Source of the DNA: Deltaproteobacteria bacterium | GTDB taxonomy: Bacteria > UBA10199 > JACPAL01 > JACOUP01 | Assembly: GCA_030649435.1 (NCBI GenBank) | Contig: JAUSKE010000186.1 | Location: 1 to 18,657 of the forward strand | Length of the DNA: 18,657 nt | Direction of reading: 5' to 3' | Part shown: in pieces, positions 7,990-14,454 of the stretch | Layout of the letters: each line of letters starts with the position of its first letter | Numbering within the stretch: position 1 is the first letter of the stretch | The notes under the pieces: model-generated | Databases searched by the model: none | The model's input: the letters and a program-made list of their open reading frames with translations, nothing else | What the model was told of the DNA's origin: nothing | Position numbers and translations under genes: made by a program

Positions 7990-10008
7990 TTAAACCTTCA
8001 CCCCAATCGCCAGTTCCATCTGCTGGAGCTGTTTGATCTGGTCGCGGAGCTGGCCGGCCCGTTCAAAGTTAAGATCGATCGCCGCCTTTTTCATCTCCTT
8101 CCGAAGATTTGCAATCATCTTTGGAATTTCGTGGGGTGGGGTTCGGGCAAGGGGCATGGCCCCCTTCGCCTCAACAGGGACAGTAAAATAATCTTTTTCG
8201 TAAATTGAATGGAGCGCATCGGAGATTGTTTTCTTCACCGTCTGCGGCGTAATCCCATTTTTTTTGTTATAAATTTCTTGGATTTTTCGGCGTCGTTCCG
8301 TTTCACCAATCGCCTTCGCCATCGATGCGGTCTCTCGGTCGGCATAAAGGATCACTTGGCCATTCACATTTCGGGCCGCACGCCCAAAGGTCTGGATGAG
8401 CGACCGTGCCGAGCGTAAAAATCCCTCCTTGTCAGCATCCAGGACCCCCACGAGCGAGACTTCTGGCAAATCCAATCCCTCGCGCAAGAGATTAATCCCG
8501 ACCAGCACGTCAAAGGTGCCGAGCCGAAGGTCTCGGATAATCTCAACCCGTTCGAGCGTCTCTATCTCCGAATGGAGATAACGAACCTTGACCCCCTGCT
8601 CACGATAAAATTCGCTGAGGTCTTCGGCCATTCGTTTGGTGAGGGTCGTGACCAAAACTCGTTCACCAACAGCGACCCTCTTTTTAATTTCCTTCAGAAG
8701 ATCATCAACCTGATTCGCCACGGGACGAACAGAAATTTTTGGATCGATAAGGCCGGTCGGGCGGATCACCTGTTCAATAACAACCCCCTGGGACTGCTGC
8801 AACTCGTAGTCGGCCGGTGTCGCCGAGACGTAGATGACCTGCTGGACCAATTTTTCGAACTCCTCAAACCTTAAAGGGCGATTATCGAGCGCCGATGGAA
8901 GACGGAAACCGTAATCGACCAAATTTTGCTTCCGGCTCCGGTCTCCATTGTACATCCCGTTTAACTGCGGGACGGTGATATGACTTTCATCGATAAAAAG
9001 CAGATAATCTTTGGGAAAGTAATCAAGAAGTGTTGGCGGTGGCTGGCCCGGACTGCGACCGGTGATATGCCTGGAATAATTTTCAATCCCCTTACAGAAA
9101 CCGATCTCCTCCATCATTTCCAAATCGTAAGAGGTTCGTTGTTCGATCCGTTGTGCCTCGAGCAGGCGGGATTCTTTTCTAAAATATTGGATCCTCTCCA
9201 ACAGCTCGTCCCGGATATTTTTGATCGCGCGCTTCATCTGCCCTTCCGGGGTCACGTAGTGCGAGGCGGGGTAGATCGCCATTTTTTCAAGCTCCCTGAG
9301 TTTGATCCCACGCAGCGGGTCGATCTCGTAGATTTTTTCGATCGTATCGCCAAAATACTCGATCCGAAGCGCCCGTTCGTCTTCATGGGCCGGGAAGATT
9401 TCAACGACATCCCCTCGCACACGAAACGTCCCACGGTGAAAATCATGATCGTTCCGTTCATACTGGATCTTGACCAGTCCTTTGAGGACTTCATCTCGAT
9501 TAAATTCTTTCCCTCTCTCCAAAAAGACGAGCAGGCCATGATAAGCGGCCGGGTCTCCCAAGCCGTAGATGCAAGAGACCGAGGCAACGATGACAACATC
9601 ATTCCTCTCTAAAAGCGAACGGGTCGCGGAGTGGCGGAGCTTGTCGATCTCATCATTGATGGAGGAATCCTTCTCAATATAGAGGTCCCGGTGTGGGACG
9701 TACGCCTCCGGCTGGTAGTAGTCGTAGTAGCTAACAAAATACTCCACGGCATTCTCTGGGAAAAGTTCCTTGAATTCGGCATAAAGTTGCGCCGCAAGTG
9801 TTTTGTTGGGGGCAATGATCAGGGCAGGACGGTTAGTCCTAGCGATCAGGTGGGCCATGGTGAAGGTCTTGCCCGATCCGGTTACGCCGAGGAGCGTCTG
9901 GTGTCGCGTCCCCTCCTCAATCGAACGAACAAGTGCCTCAATCGCCTTAGGTTGATCCCCCTTCGGCTTGAAGTCACTGACTAGTTTGAACGGTTGATGA
10001 AGAGGCAT
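7990..10008 (-). CDS. uvrB: Excinuclease ABC subunit B
   Basis: UvrB is the damage-verifying helicase-like ATPase of nucleotide excision repair. It receives DNA from UvrA and recruits UvrC. The 672 residues equal the usual length. Seen in order are the N-terminal FKPKGDQPKAIEAL, Walker A GVTGSGKT (41-48), the lesion-probing beta-hairpin region with YYDYYQPEAYVP, a DEAD-box-like FIDESH, and late helicase motifs including LLREGLDLPEVSLVG and QTFGRAARN. A C-terminal UVR domain (KEMKKAAIDLNFERAGQLRDQI) binds UvrC. The ATG at 10008 gives the expected N-terminus but has no clear Shine-Dalgarno sequence. It follows cysS after 15 bases and is contiguous with uvrC, so the two interacting proteins are made together. 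Confidence 0.98.
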   Translation of the reverse strand: MPLHQPFKLVSDFKPKGDQPKAIEALVRSIEEGTRHQTLLGVTGSGKTFTMAHLIARTNRPALIIAPNKTLAAQLYAEFKELFPENAVEYFVSYYDYYQPEAYVPHRDLYIEKDSSINDEIDKLRHSATRSLLERNDVVIVASVSCIYGLGDPAAYHGLLVFLERGKEFNRDEVLKGLVKIQYERNDHDFHRGTFRVRGDVVEIFPAHEDERALRIEYFGDTIEKIYEIDPLRGIKLRELEKMAIYPASHYVTPEGQMKRAIKNIRDELLERIQYFRKESRLLEAQRIEQRTSYDLEMMEEIGFCKGIENYSRHITGRSPGQPPPTLLDYFPKDYLLFIDESHITVPQLNGMYNGDRSRKQNLVDYGFRLPSALDNRPLRFEEFEKLVQQVIYVSATPADYELQQSQGVVIEQVIRPTGLIDPKISVRPVANQVDDLLKEIKKRVAVGERVLVTTLTKRMAEDLSEFYREQGVKVRYLHSEIETLERVEIIRDLRLGTFDVLVGINLLREGLDLPEVSLVGVLDADKEGFLRSARSLIQTFGRAARNVNGQVILYADRETASMAKAIGETERRRKIQEIYNKKNGITPQTVKKTISDALHSIYEKDYFTVPVEAKGAMPLARTPPHEIPKMIANLRKEMKKAAIDLNFERAGQLRDQIKQLQQMELAIGVKV

Positions 10009-10023
10009 GTTTGAAAATGCCGT

Positions 10024-11463
10024 CTAAGACTTAGCCTGCCACTCGGTCGAGCCATCGGGACGATCCTTGAGGATGATCCCTTTGTCTTCCAATTCCTTTC
10101 GAATCCGATCGGCCCCAGACCAGTCTTTAGATCCCCTCGCCTTTTGTCGTTCTTCGATCAGCCGTTCAATCTCGGAAGGATCCAAACCACTTTTGGTCAT
10201 CTGTCGCGAAGACCTCTGCTCAAAATAGCGATGCGGGTCTTGGCCGAAAATCCCCAAGACTTGACTGATCTGCTGTAGTTCTTGAAGAATCTGTGACTTG
10301 ACGGGATGCGAAAACCCTTTTTTCTTCTTTTCCAAACCATCCAGATATTTATTAACCTGACGGACCCAATCAAAGAGGTTGCCAAAAAACTGGGTCGCGT
10401 TGAAATCATCCTCCATCGCCTCCTCAAAAGAAGAGAGCAGGTGAAGTTCTTTTTGATCCCCTCCATCCCCTTGTGGAAAATCCTTGAGCCGTTTGACCGC
10501 CAGGTAGAACCGATCCAGCGCCTCCTCGGTCTCCTTCATCGCCTCCTCATTGTAATCAATAGGGCTTCGATAATGGGCTGAGAGAAGAAATGTTCGCACT
10601 GTTTCGCCATCGTAGTTTTCCAATACCTCACGAAGTTTTCTAAAATTGCCAACCGACTTACTCATTTTTTCGGCATCGATGTTCACAAAGCCATTATGGA
10701 GCCAATATTTCACAAATGGTTTACCCGTCGCCCCCTCTGATTGGGCAATTTCATTCTCGTGGTGGGGAAAGATCAAATCCCGCCCTCCCCCATGAAGGTC
10801 AAAACTCTCACCAAGATATTTCTGGCTCATTGCCGAACATTCAATATGCCACCCCGGACGACCTGGCCCCCAATGGCTCTGCCATTCAGGCTCTCCTGGC
10901 TTCGATTTTTTCCAGAGGGCAAAGTCGAGCGGGTCTTCCTTTTTTTCCATCACCTCCACGCGCGCCCCCGCTTCGAGGTCCTCAATCTTTTTATGTGACA
11001 GTTTCCCATAATGCGGCAGGCGACGGACGCTGAAAAAAACATCCCCATCCCGTTCGTAGGCCAGCCCCTTGGCAAAAAGTTTTTCAATAAGGGTAATCAT
11101 CTCCGGGATATGATCTGTCGCCTTTGGCTCCACCGTCGGTTTCTTTAATCCAAGCGGACCCATGTCTCTTTCGAAGGCGGCAATGTAGCGACTGGCAACC
11201 TCATGCCAGGGGATCCCCAATTCAGAGGCCCGTTTGATGATCTTGTCATCAATATCGGTAAAGTTTCTGGCAAAGGTGACTGAATACCCCTTGTGAAGGA
11301 GGTAACGATAAATGAGATCGAAGGTGACCGCGGCCCTCGCATGACCGATGTGGCAGTCATCATAGACCGTCACACCACAAACGTACATTTTAACAGCAGG
11401 AGGATTGAGAGGAGTGAAAGCCTCTTTCCGATGGGTCAGACTGTTGTAAACCTTAAGAGACAT
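10024..11463 (-). CDS. cysS: Cysteinyl-tRNA synthetase
   Basis: CysS charges tRNA(Cys) with cysteine. Read from MSLKVYNS it has 479 residues, close to the usual 460-480. The class I signatures are the HIGH motif at 38-41 and KMSKS in AEKMSKSVGN. Zinc ligands typical of CysRS are visible as Cys29 (MYVCGVTVY), the cysteine of IECSAMS, and a following His/Glu pair in the HHENEIAQSE segment. An upstream in-frame GTG at 11514 would add 17 residues inside ispF and is unlikely. The chosen ATG comes one base after the ispF stop. Translation is probably coupled, since no Shine-Dalgarno sequence is evident. Confidence 0.97.
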   Translation of the reverse strand: MSLKVYNSLTHRKEAFTPLNPPAVKMYVCGVTVYDDCHIGHARAAVTFDLIYRYLLHKGYSVTFARNFTDIDDKIIKRASELGIPWHEVASRYIAAFERDMGPLGLKKPTVEPKATDHIPEMITLIEKLFAKGLAYERDGDVFFSVRRLPHYGKLSHKKIEDLEAGARVEVMEKKEDPLDFALWKKSKPGEPEWQSHWGPGRPGWHIECSAMSQKYLGESFDLHGGGRDLIFPHHENEIAQSEGATGKPFVKYWLHNGFVNIDAEKMSKSVGNFRKLREVLENYDGETVRTFLLSAHYRSPIDYNEEAMKETEEALDRFYLAVKRLKDFPQGDGGDQKELHLLSSFEEAMEDDFNATQFFGNLFDWVRQVNKYLDGLEKKKKGFSHPVKSQILQELQQISQVLGIFGQDPHRYFEQRSSRQMTKSGLDPSEIERLIEERQKARGSKDWSGADRIRKELEDKGIILKDRPDGSTEWQAKS

Positions 11464-11464
11464 A

Positions 11465-11938
11465 TTATTTTGGACGTAAAAGAACAACGGCCTGCGCAGC
11501 AATCCCTTCACCACGTCCCAAAGAACCGAGCCCCTCGTTGCGTTTCGCCTTTACATTCACCCGGTCCCTCGAAACTTTGAGGAGTTTTGAGATATTTGCA
11601 ACCATCTCTTCTTTGTACGGTCCCAATTTTGGCTTTTCTAAAATAACATTGCTGTCGAGATGATGGACGACATAACCAGCCTTTTTCACCTTCTTCAAAA
11701 TCTCCTGCAAAAAGAATGAAGAGGATTGACCCTGAAAACGGGGGTCGGTATCCGGAAAATGATCCCCCATATCGCCTGCTCCCAAGGCCCCCAAGAGAGC
11801 ATCACCTATGGCGTGGAACAGGGCATCGGCGTCCGAATGACCGAGCAACCCTTTTTCAAAAGGGATTTCAACCCCACCTAAAATAAGTTTTCTCCCCGCC
11901 TTGAGCGGGTGGATGTCATAACCGATTCCGATACGCAT
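11465..11938 (-). CDS. ispF: 2-C-methyl-D-erythritol 2,4-cyclodiphosphate synthase
   Basis: IspF closes the cyclic diphosphate in the MEP route to isoprenoid precursors. It is a homotrimer with active sites at subunit interfaces. The 157 residues show the N-terminal RIGIGYDIHPL with metal ligands Asp8 and His10, then GHSDADALFHAIGDALLGA supplying His42. The conserved GDMGDHFPDTDP segment follows. It overlaps the end of ispD by 23 bases and has AAGGGG six bases before its ATG. It is next to ispD, which acts two steps earlier, and the pair is a common bacterial arrangement. Everything expected for an active enzyme is present. Confidence 0.97.
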   Translation of the reverse strand: MRIGIGYDIHPLKAGRKLILGGVEIPFEKGLLGHSDADALFHAIGDALLGALGAGDMGDHFPDTDPRFQGQSSSFFLQEILKKVKKAGYVVHHLDSNVILEKPKLGPYKEEMVANISKLLKVSRDRVNVKAKRNEGLGSLGRGEGIAAQAVVLLRPK

Positions 11939-12611
11939 GGAGTACCCCTTCGGCCAGAATCAAGTCGTCCGGCCTGGTAATCTTAATATTCAATGGACTT
12001 CCTTCCAGAATAAAAACCGGGTGTCCTATCCGTTCAACGAGCATCGCTTCGTCGGTCCCCAGAAAAGATTCTTTTTCGGCACGGTCAATCGCTTCTTTTA
12101 GAACGGCATAGCGGAACACCTGAGGGGTCTGGATCGACCAAAGGGAGTTTCGATCGACTGTTCTCACCACCTCGTTCTCCCCTCGAATCTCTTTGATTGT
12201 TTCTTTCACCGGCAGCCCTAAAATAACAGCCCCTTTTTCAGTAGCCAACTGGAGAAGATCCCGAATCTGTTTTGCCACAACAAAAGGGCGAACAGCATCG
12301 TGGACAAGGACCATATCACAAATAGGGATTTTCCTAAACCCTCGGATGACTGAATTTTGTCTCTCCTTGCCTCCTTCGACAATCCAATGGATTTTTGACT
12401 TCCAGGGAGCCTGACCCAACTCCTTTTTCGTCTGCTCGAGGTGACTGGCAGGAACGACCACACAGATCGCATCAATCCCTGAAACAGCAATAAGGTTTTC
12501 TAGGGTCCAGTGGAGTATCGGTCGCCCTTCGAGGGTGAGGAACTGCTTTGGCTCCTTCGTCCCCATCCGAAGACCAGCCCCCCCTGCAGGAATAATGGCA
12601 ATCGTTTTCAA
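11916..12611 (-). CDS. ispD: 2-C-methyl-D-erythritol 4-phosphate cytidylyltransferase
   Basis: IspD attaches CMP from CTP to methylerythritol phosphate in the MEP isoprenoid pathway. The 231 residues carry the nucleotide-binding IPAGGAGLRMG near the N-terminus followed by EPKQFL with the conserved lysine. LVHDAVRPFV lies in the middle and LGTDEAMLVERIG later, all diagnostic for the family. The only suitable start is TTG at 12611, because no in-frame ATG or GTG lies close enough to give the nucleotide-binding loop its normal position. It begins 11 bases after carD without a visible Shine-Dalgarno sequence, which suggests weak or coupled translation. The end overlaps ispF. Confidence 0.96.
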   Translation of the reverse strand: MKTIAIIPAGGAGLRMGTKEPKQFLTLEGRPILHWTLENLIAVSGIDAICVVVPASHLEQTKKELGQAPWKSKIHWIVEGGKERQNSVIRGFRKIPICDMVLVHDAVRPFVVAKQIRDLLQLATEKGAVILGLPVKETIKEIRGENEVVRTVDRNSLWSIQTPQVFRYAVLKEAIDRAEKESFLGTDEAMLVERIGHPVFILEGSPLNIKITRPDDLILAEGVLHAYRNRL

Positions 12612-12622
12612 CGAGGGTAAAG

Positions 12623-13123
12623 TTAATTCTTGAAGATTTTTTGAATCTCTTTCAGTACCATTTCCTCTTCCTTGTCTTGAGCAATCGCCAGTTCCTTCAC
12701 AAGAAGGCTCTTGGCTGTATCGAGCATCTTCCGTTCTCCGAAAGAGAGCTCTTTTTCGAATTTAAGAAGGGAGAGGTCACGCAGAACTTCGGCAATTTCG
12801 TAGACCGAACCGGTTTTGATCTTGTCCATGTACTCACGGTACCGTCTGTTCCAAGTCTGGTTGTCGACCGTGATATCTCTCTCTTTGAGGATGGCATACA
12901 CCTCTTCGACTTCATCTTCGCTAATCACTTCTCGCAGACCAACGGACTTCACATTGTCGGTCGGCACCATGATCGTCATGCCGTTATCAAGAATTTTAAG
13001 GATGTAAAAAGTTTGCCGATTGCCTGAAATCTCACGGGTCTCTATTGCCTGAACCTCTCCCACCCCATGAGCCGGATAAACCGCCTTATCTCCCGCCTTA
13101 AACATCCGCTGATTCAGTGCCAT
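12623..13123 (-). CDS. carD: CarD-family RNA polymerase-binding transcription regulator
   Basis: CarD-type proteins bind the RNA polymerase beta subunit and stabilise open promoter complexes. In mycobacteria this acts on rRNA and many housekeeping promoters. The 166 residues begin with the Tudor-like polymerase-interaction domain (FKAGDKAVYPAHGVGEVQAIE). A helical DNA-contacting domain follows, with Trp91 in NQTWNRRYREYM, placed like the minor-groove tryptophan of Mycobacterium CarD. The ATG at 13123 is chosen over an upstream in-frame start because AAGGAG precedes it at good spacing and the family N-terminus fits. It is the first gene of the operon carD-ispD-ispF-cysS-uvrB-uvrC-plsC and faces a divergent tRNA gene. 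Confidence 0.95.
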   Translation of the reverse strand: MALNQRMFKAGDKAVYPAHGVGEVQAIETREISGNRQTFYILKILDNGMTIMVPTDNVKSVGLREVISEDEVEEVYAILKERDITVDNQTWNRRYREYMDKIKTGSVYEIAEVLRDLSLLKFEKELSFGERKMLDTAKSLLVKELAIAQDKEEEMVLKEIQKIFKN

Positions 13124-13166
13124 CGGTTCTTCTCCTTTATTGGACCTAGGATTAAAATAGCTGCTC

Positions 13167-13195
13167 TGTATAGCATAGCCTCGAAAACAGGTCAA
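13167..13195 (-). promoter_or_regulatory. Probable sigma70-type promoter of the carD operon
   Basis: On the minus strand, TTGACC (13190-13195) and TATACA (13167-13172) are separated by exactly 17 bases. A TG sits one base before the -10 hexamer, giving an extended -10 element. It lies about 44 bases upstream of the carD ATG. This is the best promoter I can see in the window and could serve all seven genes downstream. Confidence 0.75.
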
Positions 13196-13208
13196 ACCTT
13201 CTCTTTTA

Positions 13209-13235
13209 TTGACAGCCTCTCCAAACTTATACTAT
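13209..13235 (+). promoter_or_regulatory. Possible promoter of tRNA-Phe
   Basis: A consensus TTGACA at 13209-13214 is followed by TACTAT at 13230-13235 (15-base spacer) or the better-matching TATACT at 13228-13233 (13-base spacer, short). It is about 40 bases upstream of the tRNA and divergent from the carD promoter, whose -35 element is only 13 bases away. The sub-optimal spacing may be a target for activation, but that is speculative. Confidence 0.4.
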
Positions 13236-13259
13236 TCAAGCGATCCGTCTTGTGACTAA

Positions 13260-13275
13260 CGTCAATGCGTTGACG
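13260..13275 (+). repeat. Perfect hairpin in the tRNA-Phe leader
   Basis: CGTCAA-TGCG-TTGACG is a perfect 6-bp stem with a four-base loop. It ends at the base just before the first nucleotide of the mature tRNA. In the precursor RNA it would stack against the acceptor stem at the RNase P cleavage site. In DNA it could be an operator-like palindrome. Confidence 0.5.
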
Positions 13276-13348
13276 GGGGAGATAGCTCAGTCGGTAGAGC
13301 GGCAGACTGAAAATCTGCGCGTCGGCGGTTCGATTCCGTCTCTCCCCA
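13276..13348 (+). tRNA. tRNA-Phe (anticodon GAA)
   Basis: A complete 73-nt cloverleaf can be drawn. The acceptor stem is GGGGAGA/TCTCCCC, the D stem is GCTC/GAGC with loop AGTCGGTA, and the anticodon stem is GCAGA/TCTGC with loop CTGAAAA (anticodon GAA). The variable loop is GCGTC. The T stem is GGCGG/CCGTC (one G-T pair) with loop TTCGATT, and the discriminator base is A. The 3' CCA is not encoded, because CA then T follow the discriminator, so it must be added after transcription. The gene stands alone, diverges from carD, and is followed by a strong hairpin terminator. Confidence 0.97.
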
Positions 13349-13399
13349 CATTTCATCATCTGCTTCATCCTGCCTCCTTAAGCTCGGGGCAATAAAAAA

Positions 13400-13426
13400 G
13401 GGGGATCATTGGATCCCCCCGTTTTT
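13400..13426. terminator. Bidirectional intrinsic terminator
   Basis: A perfect 8-bp stem GGGGGATC/GATCCCCC (13400-13407 with 13412-13419, loop ATTG) is followed by CGTTTTT on the plus strand. On the minus strand a run of six T follows the stem. It can end tRNA-Phe transcription from the left and the 106/121-codon gene pair from the right. Confidence 0.85.
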
Positions 13427-13439
13427 GCCTTCTCCAAAA

Positions 13440-13451
13440 GAGCGTTCGCTC
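13440..13451. repeat. Small palindrome GAGCG-TT-CGCTC
   Basis: A 5-bp perfect stem with a two-base loop lies 14 bases right of the bidirectional terminator. On the minus strand it is followed by CTTTTGG, so it may be a weak accessory terminator for the two hypothetical genes. It could also be chance. Confidence 0.3.
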
Positions 13452-13547
13452 CTTCTATTCTTATTCTCGGCAGAAGTCTGGATTTGTTGCTGAAAAAACG
13501 AAAAAGAAGAAAAAAATGATGAAAATTAGAACTGCGGGGACGAGGGA

Positions 13548-13868
13548 CTACTCTTTTTCGTGGGTATTCCCAGAATAGGGATTGAACTGGGTGTAGAACT
13601 GCTTGTGGGGTTTGAGATGATCTTCCAAAGCCTTGCCAGCGAGGCCTTGATCACGCGCATCCCCTTCGGCTCCCAAGAGGCCAAGTGCAGAGCCTAAGAA
13701 AAAAAAGTGTTTGGCATTTTCTCTCTTCGCTTCGTGCTCGATCCAAAAGATCGCATCCTCAATCAGACCAGCCAGATACTCCTGCCGTGCCGAATCCATG
13801 TATTGAAACTCTGAATCCTTCAGGAAAGAGAGGCTTGGGTATTTTTGGATGTATTGTTCAAAGGCCAT
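13548..13868 (-). CDS. Hypothetical protein, 106 residues (second gene of an unknown pair)
   Basis: I do not recognise this protein. It is soluble in character, with no signal peptide or clear membrane segment. It is rich in aromatic residues and acidic/basic pairs, with a likely helical middle (AGLIEDAIFWIEHEAKREN). A small Gly/Ala-rich patch (FFFLGSALGLLGAEGDA) follows, and the tail is polar (HKQFYTQFNPYSGNTHEKE). The ATG at 13868 is eight bases after the stop of the 121-codon gene, with no strong Shine-Dalgarno sequence, so translational coupling is likely. Downstream there is a T-rich stretch and then a bidirectional terminator. The tight pairing supports a real gene; no function is assigned. 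Confidence 0.65.
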   Translation of the reverse strand: MAFEQYIQKYPSLSFLKDSEFQYMDSARQEYLAGLIEDAIFWIEHEAKRENAKHFFFLGSALGLLGAEGDARDQGLAGKALEDHLKPHKQFYTQFNPYSGNTHEKE

Positions 13869-13876
13869 AAATTTAC

Positions 13877-14242
13877 TTAAACCCCCAGATCTTTTAAAAC
13901 TCCTGGTCTTATTGCAGATTCAATCGCTGTTTCATCAGCCCCTCGGTTGTCATAAGTGGGGTCCCCTGGTCGAAATTTTGAGAGTGCCGCCAAGACATCT
14001 CTCTTGACCGGGTCAAACCCTCGATGAATTCGAGCCGCATAGCTGTTTTCAATCCGCATCCCTCCTGCGTGAGAGAGAATATAAGGCGTCGCATTGGCTC
14101 CATAAGAATCTAAAAGGGCTTGGACCGCTTTAGGGTCAGCAGCGGCAACTCCCCGAATCTGGGCTGCATCTGCCGGAGAGGCATTCGCCAAAATCTCTGC
14201 TAACCGACTGTCTTGAATAGATGGTGTTGCTGTTATTCCCAT
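13877..14242 (-). CDS. Hypothetical protein, 121 residues (first gene of an unknown pair)
   Basis: I do not recognise this protein. It is Ala- and Asp-rich, without cysteine, signal peptide or membrane segment. The N-terminal half looks helical (RLAEILANASPADAAQIRGV, then DPKAVQALLDSYGA). The C-terminal half holds HAGGMRIENSYAARIHRGFD and ends in RPGVLKDLGV. Support for coding is an AAAGGG about eight bases before the ATG, an exact TATAAT about 18 bases upstream, and the partner gene starting eight bases after its stop. It may be a lineage-restricted structural or secreted-without-signal protein, but that is a guess. A structural domain cannot be named from the sequence. Confidence 0.65.
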   Translation of the reverse strand: MGITATPSIQDSRLAEILANASPADAAQIRGVAAADPKAVQALLDSYGANATPYILSHAGGMRIENSYAARIHRGFDPVKRDVLAALSKFRPGDPTYDNRGADETAIESAIRPGVLKDLGV

Positions 14243-14259
14243 AATTAACCCTTTCGCCT

Positions 14260-14265
14260 ATTATA
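14260..14265 (-). promoter_or_regulatory. Candidate -10 element for the two hypothetical genes
   Basis: An exact TATAAT on the minus strand lies 17 bases before the ATG at 14242. No good -35 hexamer sits at 16-18 bases from it, and there is no extended TG motif, so the promoter would be weak or would need help from an activator. Confidence 0.35.
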
Positions 14266-14454
14266 GATGCAATCTGTTTGCCATCTTGATCATATTAATA
14301 ACTACCTGAAACTACTTAATTTTTTATCTAACCAGCAGCTCCCTTTAACAATCTATGGGGTCTCAGGCCCCCGAAACAAGCCCTAAAATCTCCTATCCTT
14401 TCAGACAGATTATCGTCTTGTTTTGGCAAAGGTTGCCAGCTATTGTCGCCTTTT

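Noticed and set aside
8980..9612. 210-codon plus-strand frame
   Set aside because: Antisense to the conserved core of uvrB with no start signals; a shadow frame.
11464..11514. 17-residue N-terminal extension of cysS from an upstream GTG
   Set aside because: It would lie inside ispF and is not part of the family N-terminus; the ATG at 11463 directly follows the ispF stop.
13124..13195. 24-residue N-terminal extension of carD
   Set aside because: It would start within the -35 element of the predicted promoter, and the ATG at 13123 has a proper ribosome-binding site.
14357..14371. Small hairpin GGGGTC-TCA-GGCCCC upstream of rlmE, considered as a terminator or riboswitch piece
   Set aside because: Short stem with a G-T pair, no T-run, and no larger conserved fold that I can recognise around it.
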